From Wolbachia endosymbiont (group B) of Parapoynx stratiotata (GTDB taxonomy: Bacteria > Pseudomonadota > Alphaproteobacteria > Rickettsiales > Anaplasmataceae), in the NCBI RefSeq assembly GCF_947250635.1, contig NZ_OX366335.1, forward strand, positions 496,001 through 560,000: DNA of 64,000 nucleotides, written 5' to 3'. A program made the position numbers and the translations under genes. Every line of letters begins with the position of its first letter. Position 1 is the first letter of the stretch. The notes below the pieces were generated by a model that saw only the letters and a program-made list of their open reading frames with translations, did not search any database and was not told the DNA's origin. Positions 18,501-27,130 of the stretch are shown here, in pieces.

Positions 18501-18859
18501 ATTAATTTGTAACAAAAGGCGTGTATAGTTTGAATATTAAGACCAAGATTTTCCAGTTCAGAAAAAAGCCTTCTTGCTCTTGTTAAATAATCTTTATTTT
18601 CTCTGGTCACACACTGGGCTAATTGTTCTAAATCTGTGACCAATATACCCTCTGGACATATTGCCCACTTACTAAGTGTACTGTAAATGCGATCCTCCAT
18701 TTCATTTGCTGCAGCATTGGTAAATGTTAAGCAGAGAATATTTCTCTTATTCTCTAATAGAAGTCTTAATACTCTGTCTATTAAGATCTTTGTTTTACCT
18801 GTACCAGCTGATGCACTTACCCATACAGAGAAGTTAGGATTTATGGCATTTGATCTCAT
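15590..18859 (-). CDS. addA: Double-strand-break repair helicase-nuclease AddA
   Basis: A 1089-residue UvrD/RecB-type helicase. Walker A is at the N-terminus (SASAGTGKTKILIDRVL), Walker B is HILVDEAQDNS, a motif IV-like VVGDVKQSIYRFQGA follows, and RIMTIHKSKGLQAPIVFLVD is motif V. The C-terminus carries a RecB-type nuclease (LVRLDRL...IIIDYKSHH). This is the AddA subunit; AddB is not in the window. The coding sequence holds two in-frame repeat-derived inserts (18040-18119 and about 16036-16112) encoding low-conservation segments such as IPVLDTGIHISFFLDPS. It is divergent from ispE with 74 bp between starts. The stop is only 7 bp from an IS element. Confidence 0.9.
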   Translation of the reverse strand: MRSNAINPNFSVWVSASAGTGKTKILIDRVLRLLLENKRNILCLTFTNAAANEMEDRIYSTLSKWAICPEGILVTDLEQLAQCVTRENKDYLTRARRLFSELENLGLNIQTIHAFCYKLISSFPTEAGIAPNCTLSECKELHSIVFEKTLHNETVQDDINIVAAEIDENKLRDLLYTLCIKRSALENNLGYIKDKLSVPDKIDNLQNETIEQIKRLAKILSKGSKRDQSYSAILYDWCNSTKSSVPNVIIPVLDTGIHISFFLDPSVKHWDDNKIENLAKVFLKSESYEKKSISSIITKGALEKFEDVEQMIESIQNALFTHVKDINSYQIFGRTSNLLSIFKVYVDLYNNEKSKNALLDYDDIINLATNLLSNPVNKDWILFNLDQKIDHILVDEAQDNSISQWKIITNLCNEFFTGGDEKRTLFVVGDVKQSIYRFQGANPHLFNYMQQYFHTKTGGRDWVSCQLEKSFRSTPEVLMLVDRIFNNFREEISFNNNKIKHIPYRENDQGYIEIWPLLTGYEEEEQQALQIHLTQRKDYVVKDRLLAQAIAQRIHNWLNEGRILVTKDRHIEPRDIMILVRQRNALVDYIISELKKVNVPVIGRDYFRIMDYIAVQDLIALAEFLLLQANDLALANVLKSPLFNFTEDDLFNIAYNRKEQSLWEKIHDYHEVIYSELNYLINLSQTKSPLTLFTHILRKGKKKFAARLGLECFEILDEFMNLVLQFEHPSLQAFVQWIKENNPEIKNDMQSELNAVRIMTIHKSKGLQAPIVFLVDTNTVPRNSENILFDATEAPFWCGKNSNAYCNQVKREKKLEDYNEYLRLLYVALTRAEDELYILGKEPVQKGSWYDLVIQYGALYERKKLYLQPIFKEKVEVLCMNANYPSIYKKRDYFDVPVISLPSNLSMSLQHMTLEPGEKKPVSSTGMTDENAGMTKRSIGTTDSYARGLIIHSILQYMPKIEKDRRKNWVRKYLDSINTSEDKDEIYSKILTFNEKYDYLFDLEGKSEIPLSGTIDGKPVLVRLDRLCITEDKAIIIDYKSHHNVSISSSNEIKKQMLIYKTLVQEVYPDKQVECVVIWMEDLTLQSLI
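16036..16112. repeat. Repeat-derived in-frame insert in addA
   Basis: Repeated short blocks of the type TCATCCCAGTGCTTGACACT and related variants lie inside the coding sequence and encode VSSTGMTDENAGMTKRSIG. The core block is shared with the perfect palindrome at 18040-18119. The reading frame is kept open through the insert. Confidence 0.6.
18040..18119. repeat. Perfect 80-bp palindromic element inside addA
   Basis: Two 33-base arms (18040-18072 and 18087-18119) are exact reverse complements around a 14-base loop. The core motif is ATCCCAGTGCTTGACACTGG. It lies in the addA frame without disrupting it and encodes about 27 residues (VIIPVLDTGIHISFF...). In-frame palindromes of this kind are known from Rickettsia, and palindromic repeats are described in Wolbachia. 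Confidence 0.85.
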
Positions 18860-18933
18860 TAGGAGTGTATAAAGTTTGACTGAAGTGGCATTTCAAGTAT
18901 AGTAAATAAGATAGTGTTAGTGAAGATATACAG

Positions 18934-19800
18934 ATGGAAAGTTTTTGTGTAAAGGCTCCTGCAAAGATCAATCTTTTTTTACATATTATAAATAGAGAAG
19001 AAAGAGGGTATCATTTAATTGAAAGTTTGGTTGTCTTTGCTAAACTTTCTAATTTTTTAGAGATAAAAGTAGGAGAAAAAAACTTTAGATATGATAACTC
19101 TACAGTTCAATTTGTAAACTCTGAGTTTAAAATAAATTATCGATATAATACTATAACGAAAGCATTGAGTCTACTGCTTAGGTACGCTCCTATACGAACT
19201 AAAGTCACTGTAAAGGTTATAAAAAATGTACCAATTGCTGCAGGATTTGGTAGTGGTTCCTCAGATGCTGGAGCTGTGATACGCACGCTAGGAGAGCTGT
19301 GGGATATTGATAGGCAAATTTTAAGTGATATAGCTTTAAGCGTTGGTGCTGATGTGCCTGCAAGTGTAGATAGTAAGCCAGTTTTTGTTAGAGGTGTTGG
19401 TGAGGAATTATGTCCCATTAAACAATGCTCTTTACCCATAAGTCTGGTACTTGTGAAACCAAAAAAAAAGTTTTTGAATACATCAGAAGTATTTTCCAAG
19501 TATAAAGAGGATTTCTCTAATCCAATTAAGTGGAGTGATAACACTGAGGAGAATTTGTTAGAGCTTCTTAAAGAGACAAAAAATGACCTTCAAGAAGCAG
19601 CAATAGGTTTTGTACCTGAAATTCAGAATGTAATATCAACACTAGAGTCACAAGAAGGCTCTATACTTTCTCGTATGTCAGGTAGTGGTGTAGCGTGTTT
19701 TGGAATGTTTGATAGTGAAGAAAATGCAAAAGCTGCAGCGGCAAATATCAAAAAGGAATATCCAGAATGGTGGGTGTGCGACACGGAATTAATAGTTTGA
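18934..19800 (+). CDS. ispE: 4-diphosphocytidyl-2-C-methyl-D-erythritol kinase IspE
   Basis: A 288-residue GHMP kinase of the non-mevalonate isoprenoid pathway; it phosphorylates CDP-methylerythritol. The N-terminus KAPAKINLFLHI is the IspE signature, and the ATP-binding glycine loop is PIAAGFGSGSSDAGAVIRTL. The C-terminal GHMP motif is SRMSGSGVACFGMF. Length is normal. It starts a short same-strand run with the Mth938-like gene (3 bp gap) and znuB. Confidence 0.95.
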   Translation: MESFCVKAPAKINLFLHIINREERGYHLIESLVVFAKLSNFLEIKVGEKNFRYDNSTVQFVNSEFKINYRYNTITKALSLLLRYAPIRTKVTVKVIKNVPIAAGFGSGSSDAGAVIRTLGELWDIDRQILSDIALSVGADVPASVDSKPVFVRGVGEELCPIKQCSLPISLVLVKPKKKFLNTSEVFSKYKEDFSNPIKWSDNTEENLLELLKETKNDLQEAAIGFVPEIQNVISTLESQEGSILSRMSGSGVACFGMFDSEENAKAAAANIKKEYPEWWVCDTELIV

Positions 19801-19803
19801 TTT

Positions 19804-20151
19804 ATGCCCTTAATTTCCAAGAAGAAAAATCTTATAGATGGTTACAGGGAAGAAAGATTTTGGGTAAATAATCAAGAATATCATGGCTCAATTATAATTT
19901 TTCCTGAAAAGGTGATTAAATTGAAAGAAAGTGATATAAATAACAAGGAGTATTTTAAATCTTTTTTAACAGAGGAAATAGAGATTTTGATAATAGGTAC
20001 TGGTAAGATACGCGATTGTTCAATGAAGTCTTATCTTATGGAGCAAAAGAATTTAAATTTTGAATTTATGACGACGGGTTCTGCATGCAGAACCCATAAC
20101 GTTTTAATATCTGAAGATAGATTTGTTGTCAGTTATCTGATAGCATGTTAG
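19804..20151 (+). CDS. Mth938-like domain protein
   Basis: A 115-residue protein that looks like the Mth938/NDUFAF3 family (segment EILIIGTGKI, then a C-terminal TTGSACRTHNVLISEDR). Members are linked to membrane or respiratory complex assembly in relatives, but bacterial function is poorly defined. It begins 3 bp after ispE and overlaps the start of znuB by 7 bp, so the three are probably co-translated. Confidence 0.7.
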   Translation: MPLISKKKNLIDGYREERFWVNNQEYHGSIIIFPEKVIKLKESDINNKEYFKSFLTEEIEILIIGTGKIRDCSMKSYLMEQKNLNFEFMTTGSACRTHNVLISEDRFVVSYLIAC

Positions 20152-20954
20152 AGATATTTACACAGAGTTTTTTTATAAACAGTCTAATTGCGGTAATTAT
20201 GATTAGCCTAGTCACAGGAGCTCTAGGGTCATTTATGATATGGCAAAGGTTATCGTATTTAGGTGATAGTTTGTCCCATTCTTCATTGCTTGGTATTGCA
20301 CTTGCTTTGATCTTTAATATCAGCCCATCGGTAAGTATAATGCTCATTGCAATTATGTTTGCTATACTACTTTCTCTTAATTTTAATAAATTATACTCTG
20401 CTGATACGATATTGAACATAGTTACCAATGTAGTTTTATCATCGAGTTTAATACTTATGTCTTTTCTTCCATCAGGTAATAATAGTATTATTAGCTCACT
20501 TTTTGGTGACATATTAATGATTGACCAAAGTAATATAATATCAATTTTTCTAACCTCCGTAATAGTTACTTTGATATTAATATTTAGATGGCGCTATTGG
20601 CTGATGATTTCGATTAATCAAGATTTGGCAACAGTTGAGAAAGTACATGTTAATTTTGTTAGGCTAGAATTTTTGATTATACTCGCTATCTTTATTGCAA
20701 TTTCTGCTCAATTAATAGGAATATTACTCATTGCTGCATTTTTGTTAATACCTGCTGCATCAGCAAGACTCATTTCAAAAACTCCAATGCAAATGATTAT
20801 TGTTGCAACAGTTTTTTCTGTGATTTCTGGAGTATCAGGTTTGATATTATCTGCAAGTTTTGACTTATTAACTGGACCTGCAATTATACTTATCGCAGCT
20901 GTGTATTTAATCATTGCTTATTTTATAAGATTGGTGTTAAGTAGATCGACTTAA
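20145..20954 (+). CDS. znuB: Zinc ABC transporter permease ZnuB
   Basis: A 269-residue integral membrane protein of the ABC-3 metal permease family, with roughly eight hydrophobic segments. Conserved features include SLVTGALGSFMIWQRLSYLGDS followed by SHSSLLGIALAL, typical of ZnuB/MntB permeases. It would move Zn(II) across the inner membrane with ZnuA and ZnuC, which are not in the window. The ATG lies inside the end of the preceding gene. Confidence 0.88.
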   Translation: MLEIFTQSFFINSLIAVIMISLVTGALGSFMIWQRLSYLGDSLSHSSLLGIALALIFNISPSVSIMLIAIMFAILLSLNFNKLYSADTILNIVTNVVLSSSLILMSFLPSGNNSIISSLFGDILMIDQSNIISIFLTSVIVTLILIFRWRYWLMISINQDLATVEKVHVNFVRLEFLIILAIFIAISAQLIGILLIAAFLLIPAASARLISKTPMQMIIVATVFSVISGVSGLILSASFDLLTGPAIILIAAVYLIIAYFIRLVLSRST

Positions 20955-21068
20955 TTTTGGTCTCGGAAGTTCATAATTCATTAACAAATGAGTGTAACTA
21001 TCTGAGCGTAAAGTAGTTTTTGCTACGTTGTTTTTATGTGCTAATTGTTAATTTGTGGAGTGAAAGAT

Positions 21069-21251
21069 ATGGCCGAAGGATTTTTTTCTAGATATATAGG
21101 ACAGCCTATAAAAAATTTTTATAATTATGTTACGGGAAAGAAAGAAGTGTCTGATGATATGCAGAATACAGCAAATCAAGAAAGCTCAGAATTGTTGGAA
21201 ACTGATGTGCAATCAAATGATGTACCACCAAATAGTGATCATATAATATAG
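21069..21251 (+). CDS. Small conserved hypothetical protein
   Basis: A 60-residue reading frame starting at the ATG 21069, chosen because GGAG lies 8 bp upstream; a longer start at 21045 has no such site. The N-terminus is MAEGFFSRYIGQPIKNFYNY; the C-terminal half is acidic and polar. No recognised domain. It lies between znuB and holA on the same strand, 5 bp before holA. Confidence 0.55.
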   Translation: MAEGFFSRYIGQPIKNFYNYVTGKKEVSDDMQNTANQESSELLETDVQSNDVPPNSDHII

Positions 21252-21256
21252 ATGGC

Positions 21257-22288
21257 ATGAGAATCACGCCATCTAAAGTTAAAAAATTCCTTGAGAAACC
21301 CGATACTTTAAGTGGTGTATTAATTCATGGGAGTGACAATAGTAAGGTCGATATTTTTGTACAGGAAATAATTGCCAACTTGAATGAGTATTCAGTTCAG
21401 GTGATGGATTTTGCAGTAGTGAATAAGTCGCCTGGCTTGTTATTTTCCGAGTTGGCAAACATTTCGATGTTTACTAAAAAAAGGTTAGTTAAGCTGATAA
21501 ATGTCAGTGGAAGTATATCTAAAGAGTTAAGAAACATATTGGATCATAATATAGGCGATCATTATATAGTAATGATAGCAAATGATCTTCCATATAGTTC
21601 TACAACTAAAAGTTATATGGAAAGCTCAAAAATTTTCGGTGTCATTACCTGCTATAAGGACAGCGGTAGTAATCTTTGTGATATTATATCAAGTTACTTG
21701 AAACAAAATGATATAGAGTGCACAAGTGAGATAATCTACCACTTGCAGTCTTATTTTAATCATAGCAAACTGCCTATATATTCAGAGCTTGAAAAATTAG
21801 TTTTATATCTAGGAAAAAGAAAAGATCTTAAACTTGCTGATATAGATCTATGCTTTTCAACCTCCGGCAATGATTATGTTACACTTGATAATCTGTGCTC
21901 TGCAATAGTGAGTAAAGACATGGGACAATTCATCAAAATTTCCGATGTATTGATATTACAAGAGAATTTTTCACCGATAGCATTAATCCGTATTATATCA
22001 AATTATTTTCTACGGCTAGAAAGCGTTTTGCTGTTAATACAAAATGGAATGAATGAACAAGCTGCAATTGACCAGCTGAGTCCTCCATTGTTCTTCAAAC
22101 AATTGCAGAGTTTTAAATCTCATTTGAAAAGTTTGCAACTTTCAGAACTTAAGAAGATCTTAGAAAATTTGATGAGCTTGGAAGTGACCTGTAAAAGAAC
22201 TGATCTGAATCATAAAATGATCTTTCAGCATGAGATTAACTATTGGTGTCATTCAAATACATTCGGTGCATTTAAACCTTTTGTATGA
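21257..22288 (+). CDS. holA: DNA polymerase III subunit delta HolA
   Basis: A 343-residue delta-subunit-like protein of the clamp loader, which opens the sliding clamp during replication. The N-terminal fold with [13 protein letters not shown] and the later C-terminal helical collar ([16 protein letters not shown]...) match the family. Length is normal for HolA. Its 3' end overlaps gltX, encoded on the opposite strand, by 40 bp. Confidence 0.85.
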   Translation: MRITPSKVKKFLEKPDTLSGVLIHGSDNSKVDIFVQEIIANLNEYSVQVMDFAVVNKSPGLLFSELANISMFTKKRLVKLINVSGSISKELRNILDHNIGDHYIVMIANDLPYSSTTKSYMESSKIFGVITCYKDSGSNLCDIISSYLKQNDIECTSEIIYHLQSYFNHSKLPIYSELEKLVLYLGKRKDLKLADIDLCFSTSGNDYVTLDNLCSAIVSKDMGQFIKISDVLILQENFSPIALIRIISNYFLRLESVLLLIQNGMNEQAAIDQLSPPLFFKQLQSFKSHLKSLQLSELKKILENLMSLEVTCKRTDLNHKMIFQHEINYWCHSNTFGAFKPFV

Positions 22289-23598
22289 TTTTCTTCTAAC
22301 CTTGCAACAATGCTCTCTCTACCGATAAAAATTAATAATTTAGCGAGTTCTGGACCTGTTTCTGTTCCTGTTAAAGCGAGGCGCAACTGCATAAATAGAT
22401 CTTTTGCCTTTATATCAACTGTCTGTCGAATATTTTTAACCCATTCTGATAACGTATTTTCATTACAATCACCTTGAGGTAATGTGCTTAGCGCTATTTT
22501 TATAAACTCTTTATTAAGAACCACAGGCTCTATACCAAATTTGCATGTTTTCCACCATTTGGCCACCTCAGAAAACTTTTCTATATTACTCCTTATAAAA
22601 TACCAAAACTCTGAGCCAATTTGACTTAAACGATCTTGCACCATTTCAAATGGCATTTGTTGCAGCACTTTGCTATTTAGCTTATACATTTCACTCAAGC
22701 TGAATTGTAAAGATGCTGAGCTAAATTTTTTGATATCAAATGAGTCAATTAAAGGCTGCATATCAACATGAGCTTCTATTGGATCAGATGTGCCAAGTTT
22801 TGCTAAATAGCTAGTTAGCGCCATTGGCTCAATCTCATCTTCTCTTATGGACTTAATATCCAACCCACCTTTCCGTTTCGATATTTTGCTATCATCAAAG
22901 TGTAGTAGGGGAAGGTGGGCAAAGATAGGAATTTTCGCTTTTAATGCTTGAATCATTTGAATCTGAACTGCGGTATTAGTTACATGATCTTCCCCACGTA
23001 CAACATGGGTTACATTAAAGTCAACATCATCAATGACAGAAGGTAGCATGTACGTATAAATTCCATCTTCTCTTTTTACTACAGGATCGCTGATATGAAT
23101 TGTTGCAATATTTATTTCGCCTTTAACTTCATCATTCCATTTTACAGTTTTATTTCTATCCAATTTAAATCTGAAATGTGGTTTTCGTCCTTCTTGCTCA
23201 TAACGAATTTTCTCTTGCTCAGTTAAAAGCAACGCACCTTTATTGTAAATAGGGGGAAGTCCTTGTTTTAACTGCAATTTTCGTTTAGTGTCTAATTCTT
23301 CTCTTGTTTCATAACATGCATAAATATGACCTTCTTTCATTAACTGTAAGAACACCTCGTTATAGCGCTCAAAACGCTCTGATTGCTTAAAACTTGAATT
23401 CCAATTTATGCCAATCCATTTTAGGTCTTCTATGATATTATCTACATATTTGATATCTGAACGCTCAAGATCAGTATCATCAAAACGTAGTAAAAATTTT
23501 CCATTTTGATTACGTGTGTACATCCAACAAATGAGTGCAGTGCGTATGTTTCCTACATGTAGGTAGCCAGTTGGGCTTGGAGCGAATCTTGTTAGCAT
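22249..23598 (-). CDS. gltX: Glutamate-tRNA ligase
   Basis: A 449-residue class I aminoacyl-tRNA synthetase that charges tRNA-Glu. The HIGH-type motif is [13 protein letters not shown], and the KMSKS-type motif is SKISKRKGG. Length is close to the short alphaproteobacterial GltX type. Rickettsiales typically carry two GltX paralogues, so this one may charge tRNA-Glu, tRNA-Gln or both; the sequence alone does not decide. Confidence 0.93.
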   Translation of the reverse strand: MLTRFAPSPTGYLHVGNIRTALICWMYTRNQNGKFLLRFDDTDLERSDIKYVDNIIEDLKWIGINWNSSFKQSERFERYNEVFLQLMKEGHIYACYETREELDTKRKLQLKQGLPPIYNKGALLLTEQEKIRYEQEGRKPHFRFKLDRNKTVKWNDEVKGEINIATIHISDPVVKREDGIYTYMLPSVIDDVDFNVTHVVRGEDHVTNTAVQIQMIQALKAKIPIFAHLPLLHFDDSKISKRKGGLDIKSIREDEIEPMALTSYLAKLGTSDPIEAHVDMQPLIDSFDIKKFSSASLQFSLSEMYKLNSKVLQQMPFEMVQDRLSQIGSEFWYFIRSNIEKFSEVAKWWKTCKFGIEPVVLNKEFIKIALSTLPQGDCNENTLSEWVKNIRQTVDIKAKDLFMQLRLALTGTETGPELAKLLIFIGRESIVARLEENHTKGLNAPNVFE

Positions 23599-23822
23599 TT
23601 AAATGATTACTTTAGTTTATTTTAATTTTATATAAATGTACTGCTAAAGCAAGATTCTTCTTCTTTGTCTTGGTGTTAGTTGCTACAAAGTACAGCGAAC
23701 ATGAAACCTTTTTGTTAGAGTTCCATGATCTGCCTAAAATACTCTGAAAGCACGGCTTTAGTTATTTACTCTAAATATATTATACGTATACTTGTTATTA
23801 AATAAATTTGAAATGATAAGAA

Positions 23823-25652
23823 ATGAGTGAATTTAAATCAATCCGCAATATTGCAATAATTGCACACGTTGACCACGGAAAAACTACTTTACTTGATAAC
23901 ATGTTAAAACAAAGTGGCACGTTTCGTGAGAATCAAGAAGTTCAAGAACGAGTGATGGATAGTGGTGATCAAGAACGTGAACGTGGGATTACAATACTTG
24001 CAAAATGTACGTCAATAATGTGGGGTGATAAGAAAATCAATATCATTGATACACCAGGACATGCGGATTTTGGTGGAGAAGTGGAAAGGGTGCTCTGCAT
24101 GGCAGATGGTGTATTACTACTGGTTGATGCTGCAGAAGGTCCAATGCCACAGACTAAGTTTGTGTTGTCAAAAGCACTAAAGGCAAATTTAAAACCGATT
24201 GTGATAATCAATAAGGTTGATCGACCAGACAGCAGAATTGATGAAGTACTAAATGAAATATATGAGTTATTTTTTAACCTTGATGCAACCAACGAGCAAC
24301 TAGATTTTCCAGTACTCTATGCTTCAGGTAGAAATGGTTGGTGTGCTAAGGAGCTATCTGATGAGAGAAAAGATTTAAGCCCATTATTTTCAACGGTGAT
24401 AGATTACATAAAACCTTCCGTTTATGATCAAAATGCACCTTTTGCTATGCTAGTTACTTTACTTGAATCTGATAAATTTCTTGGCAGAATATTGACAGGA
24501 AAGATTTACCAAGGAATCGCGCAAGTTAACTCAGATCTTAAGGTAATTGATCTTGATGGTCAAGTGGTTGAGCGAGGGAGATTAACTAAGTTACTCTCAT
24601 TTTCTGGCTTAAAACGCGTTCCAGTAGAGCAAGCTGTAGCTGGTGATATCATTGCCATTGCAGGACTTGAGAAAGCTTCAGTTTCAGACACTATAGCAGC
24701 ACCAGAAGTTACAACTGCGATCAGCTCAACTCCAGTTGACCCGCCAACAATGGCGATTACTATAAGCGTGAATGACTCACCTTTTGCTGGGCAAGAGGGA
24801 ACAAAACTTACCTCAACTGTTATAAAAGATCGTTTATATGCAGAAGCAGAAACAAACGTTGCAATTACTGTAACTTTGGCTCCAAGTGGTGAAGCATTTG
24901 AAGTAGGTGGACGTGGTGAGTTGCAGCTTGGGGTACTGATTGAAAATATGAGAAGGGAAGGTTTTGAACTTTCAGTTTCACGGCCTCGAGTGCTGTTTAA
25001 AGAAGAAGATGGCAAAAAACTTGAACCTATAGAGGAAGTAGTAATTGATGTAGATGATGAGTATAGTGGAATCATCATGGAAAAACTTAGCTTTCGAAAA
25101 GGTGAAGTAACTGACATGAGACCTTCTGGTAGTGGCAGAACTAGGTTGACATTTTTAGTGCCATCAAGGGGATTAATTGGCTATCAAGGAGAATTTTTAA
25201 CTGATTCTCGCGGCACTGGTATAATCAACCGTTTATTTCACAGTTATGCTCCACATAAAGGTTCAATTTCCGGAAGGCGTAATGGGGTTTTAATTTCAAC
25301 AGACAAAGGCGAAGCAGTAGCGTATGCAATTTTCAATCTGCAAGATAGGGGAATTATGTTTATTAAGCCACAGGATAAAGTATATTGTGGCATGATCGTC
25401 GGTCAGCATAGTCGTGACAATGATTTAGAAATAAATGTACTTAAAGGTAAGCAATTAACAAACGTAAGAGCTTCAGGTAGCGATGAAGCTATAAAGCTTA
25501 CTCCACCAAAAATAATGACACTGGAGGACATGATAGCGTATATAGATGATGATGAATTGGTAGAAGTAACTCCAAAGTCTATACGTCTGCGCAAGAGATT
25601 CCTCGATCCAAATGAACGTAAACGTGCAGGAAGGGCGAAGAATAAAGAGTAA
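23823..25652 (+). CDS. typA: Translational GTPase TypA/BipA
   Basis: A 609-residue ribosome-associated GTPase of the EF-G superfamily. G1 is AHVDHGKTTLLDNML, G2/G3 contains RGITI and DTPGHADFGGE, and G4 is NKVDRPDS. The C-terminal TypA-specific region ends with LDPNERKRAGRAKNKE. A second, partial copy of this end lies at 26747-26797 downstream of the ankyrin gene. TypA supports ribosome assembly and stress adaptation in other bacteria. Confidence 0.95.
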   Translation: MSEFKSIRNIAIIAHVDHGKTTLLDNMLKQSGTFRENQEVQERVMDSGDQERERGITILAKCTSIMWGDKKINIIDTPGHADFGGEVERVLCMADGVLLLVDAAEGPMPQTKFVLSKALKANLKPIVIINKVDRPDSRIDEVLNEIYELFFNLDATNEQLDFPVLYASGRNGWCAKELSDERKDLSPLFSTVIDYIKPSVYDQNAPFAMLVTLLESDKFLGRILTGKIYQGIAQVNSDLKVIDLDGQVVERGRLTKLLSFSGLKRVPVEQAVAGDIIAIAGLEKASVSDTIAAPEVTTAISSTPVDPPTMAITISVNDSPFAGQEGTKLTSTVIKDRLYAEAETNVAITVTLAPSGEAFEVGGRGELQLGVLIENMRREGFELSVSRPRVLFKEEDGKKLEPIEEVVIDVDDEYSGIIMEKLSFRKGEVTDMRPSGSGRTRLTFLVPSRGLIGYQGEFLTDSRGTGIINRLFHSYAPHKGSISGRRNGVLISTDKGEAVAYAIFNLQDRGIMFIKPQDKVYCGMIVGQHSRDNDLEINVLKGKQLTNVRASGSDEAIKLTPPKIMTLEDMIAYIDDDELVEVTPKSIRLRKRFLDPNERKRAGRAKNKE

Positions 25653-25678
25653 TCAACGTTCCTGATAAAAATCTGAAT

Positions 25679-25746
25679 CCCAGTGTAACTACTTGCATGA
25701 TAGGAGAAGAAGTACTGTCACGACATTATTGATACTGGGCTTTTTT
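25679..25746 (+). terminator. Possible terminator after typA
   Basis: CCCAGT (25679-25684) can pair with ACTGGG (25734-25739), followed by TTTTTT (25741-25746). The loop is long (about 49 bases), so it is a weak candidate and may be a palindromic repeat remnant. Confidence 0.4.
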
Positions 25747-25770
25747 GCCACTCTGTTGAACGGACACTGA

Positions 25771-26628
25771 TTAAGTTCTTCTATTTTCTTGTAGTCTATG
25801 AGAAATAGATACATTATCTAATGCAGTTCTAACATTAGTACCGTTCTGATGAATAACTACAGATAGCTCAAAAGCATTTAAAGTATATTCAACATATGGA
25901 GACAGTACAGTACTTACTGCAATAAAGACTTCTTGTAGTATACCACTATTTCGAGCTTGTATCAAAATAGAATTGATACATTCGTTATTACCTTTATATA
26001 TAGCAAAGGCAAGTGGTTTGATGACATACGTCAGGCTTGGAAATTGCATAATATCTTTAGAAGTAAGGATATTGTGTAGTATACCACTATTTTGAGCTCT
26101 TATTAAAATAGAATTGATACATTCGTTATTGCCTTTATATATAGCAAAGTTAAGTGGTGTGATGATATACGTCAGACCTGGAAACTGTACAATATCTTTA
26201 GAAGCAAGGATATTGTGCAGTATACCACTATATTGAGCCTGCATTAAAATAGAATTGATACATTCGTTATTACTTCTATGTATAGCAAACGCAAGTGGTG
26301 TCAAAGTGTAAGTATAACCTCTTATTGTATAGTTCATAGTACTTGAAGTCTTAAGAATTTCTTGCAGTATACCTTTGTTGTTAGAGTGTGTTAAAATAAG
26401 ATCAACAGATTCATTATTATCTTTATATATAGCAAGGTTCAGCAGTGTTAGAGTGCGTCCCCCACCTCTTGGAAATCGTGTAGTATATCCAACTGTAAGA
26501 ACTTTTAGTAAATCATTCTCTGAGGCTGCTTCTAAAATATTATTAATGCTCTTTCTATTCCATATGGCCCTTTTTAACTGAAAATACAAATCTTTTTGTT
26601 TTCGTGTTAAATTTTGATGATTTAGCAT
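25771..26628 (-). CDS. Ankyrin-like repeat protein
   Basis: A 285-residue protein with four to five degenerate ankyrin-like repeats of about 40 residues (for example PLNFAIYKGNNECINSILIR, then AQNSGILHNILTSKDI). Repeats 2 to 4 are very similar to each other, indicating recent internal duplication. The start is set at ATG 26628 with GAGG upstream; a TTG start nine codons earlier is possible. It sits alone on the minus strand between two copies of the typA 3' end, which suggests it was gained as an insertion. Target and cell location are unknown. Confidence 0.65.
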   Translation of the reverse strand: MLNHQNLTRKQKDLYFQLKRAIWNRKSINNILEAASENDLLKVLTVGYTTRFPRGGGRTLTLLNLAIYKDNNESVDLILTHSNNKGILQEILKTSSTMNYTIRGYTYTLTPLAFAIHRSNNECINSILMQAQYSGILHNILASKDIVQFPGLTYIITPLNFAIYKGNNECINSILIRAQNSGILHNILTSKDIMQFPSLTYVIKPLAFAIYKGNNECINSILIQARNSGILQEVFIAVSTVLSPYVEYTLNAFELSVVIHQNGTNVRTALDNVSISHRLQENRRT

Positions 26629-26746
26629 ATTTTTGTAACCTCGCTTTAAAGTCAATGTAGTTTAATTATTAAAATTAATGTGTCAATATACGCTAGAATA
26701 ATATTAAAGGGTTTTTTAGAGAGCGTATATAGACAATGAAAGTACA

Positions 26747-26797
26747 CTTGATCCGAATGAACGTAAGCGTGCAGGAAGGGCGAAGAATAAGGAGTAA
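26747..26797 (+). pseudogene. Partial copy of the typA 3' end
   Basis: It reads LDPNERKRAGRAKNKE and stops, identical in protein to the end of typA. Over 71 bp (26750-26820 against 25605-25675) only three bases differ, all third codon positions; one more synonymous difference lies just upstream. No upstream part of typA is present. The copy is in direct orientation. Confidence 0.8.
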
Positions 26798-26817
26798 TCA
26801 ACGTTCCTGATAAAAAT

Positions 26818-26938
26818 CTGGATGAGCTACTCGGATAACACCATCATAAAGGGAACCAGTGTCAGTTACTTGAGCAGATACTGGGATGACAAGAGAAGGC
26901 TACAAAGGTGTCATGCAAGTAGCTCATCCAGCTTTTTT
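26818..26938 (+). repeat. Palindromic element ending in a T run
   Basis: CTGGATGAGCTACT (26818-26831) is perfectly complementary to 26918-26931, followed by CTTTTTT. The 86-base interior contains TACTGGGATGACAAG, a block related to the Wolbachia palindromic repeats in addA. It could act as a terminator but looks primarily like a repeat element. Confidence 0.6.
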
Positions 26939-27130
26939 ATAATCATCGAAAACATTGTATTTTAACATTACTTTTATACTTATAAGTTTCTAGGCACTGG
27001 ATTTGTTGTAGACTTACTCTATCACTTTACCCTCTTATTTTACCACTCTCCTGCCTATATATTTTTATATGAGGATTTTTGCAAAAGTTTCGCATTTTTT
27101 GTAACATGATTTTCAGTATGTGTAACCTAA

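Larger units (their letters stand above)
26656..27130. other. Intergenic region with a typA tail fragment and a palindromic repeat
   Basis: No gene is seen apart from the 26747-26797 typA remnant and the 26818-26938 palindrome. The last 190 bases before cca are AT-rich with no other recognisable element. Confidence 0.6.
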
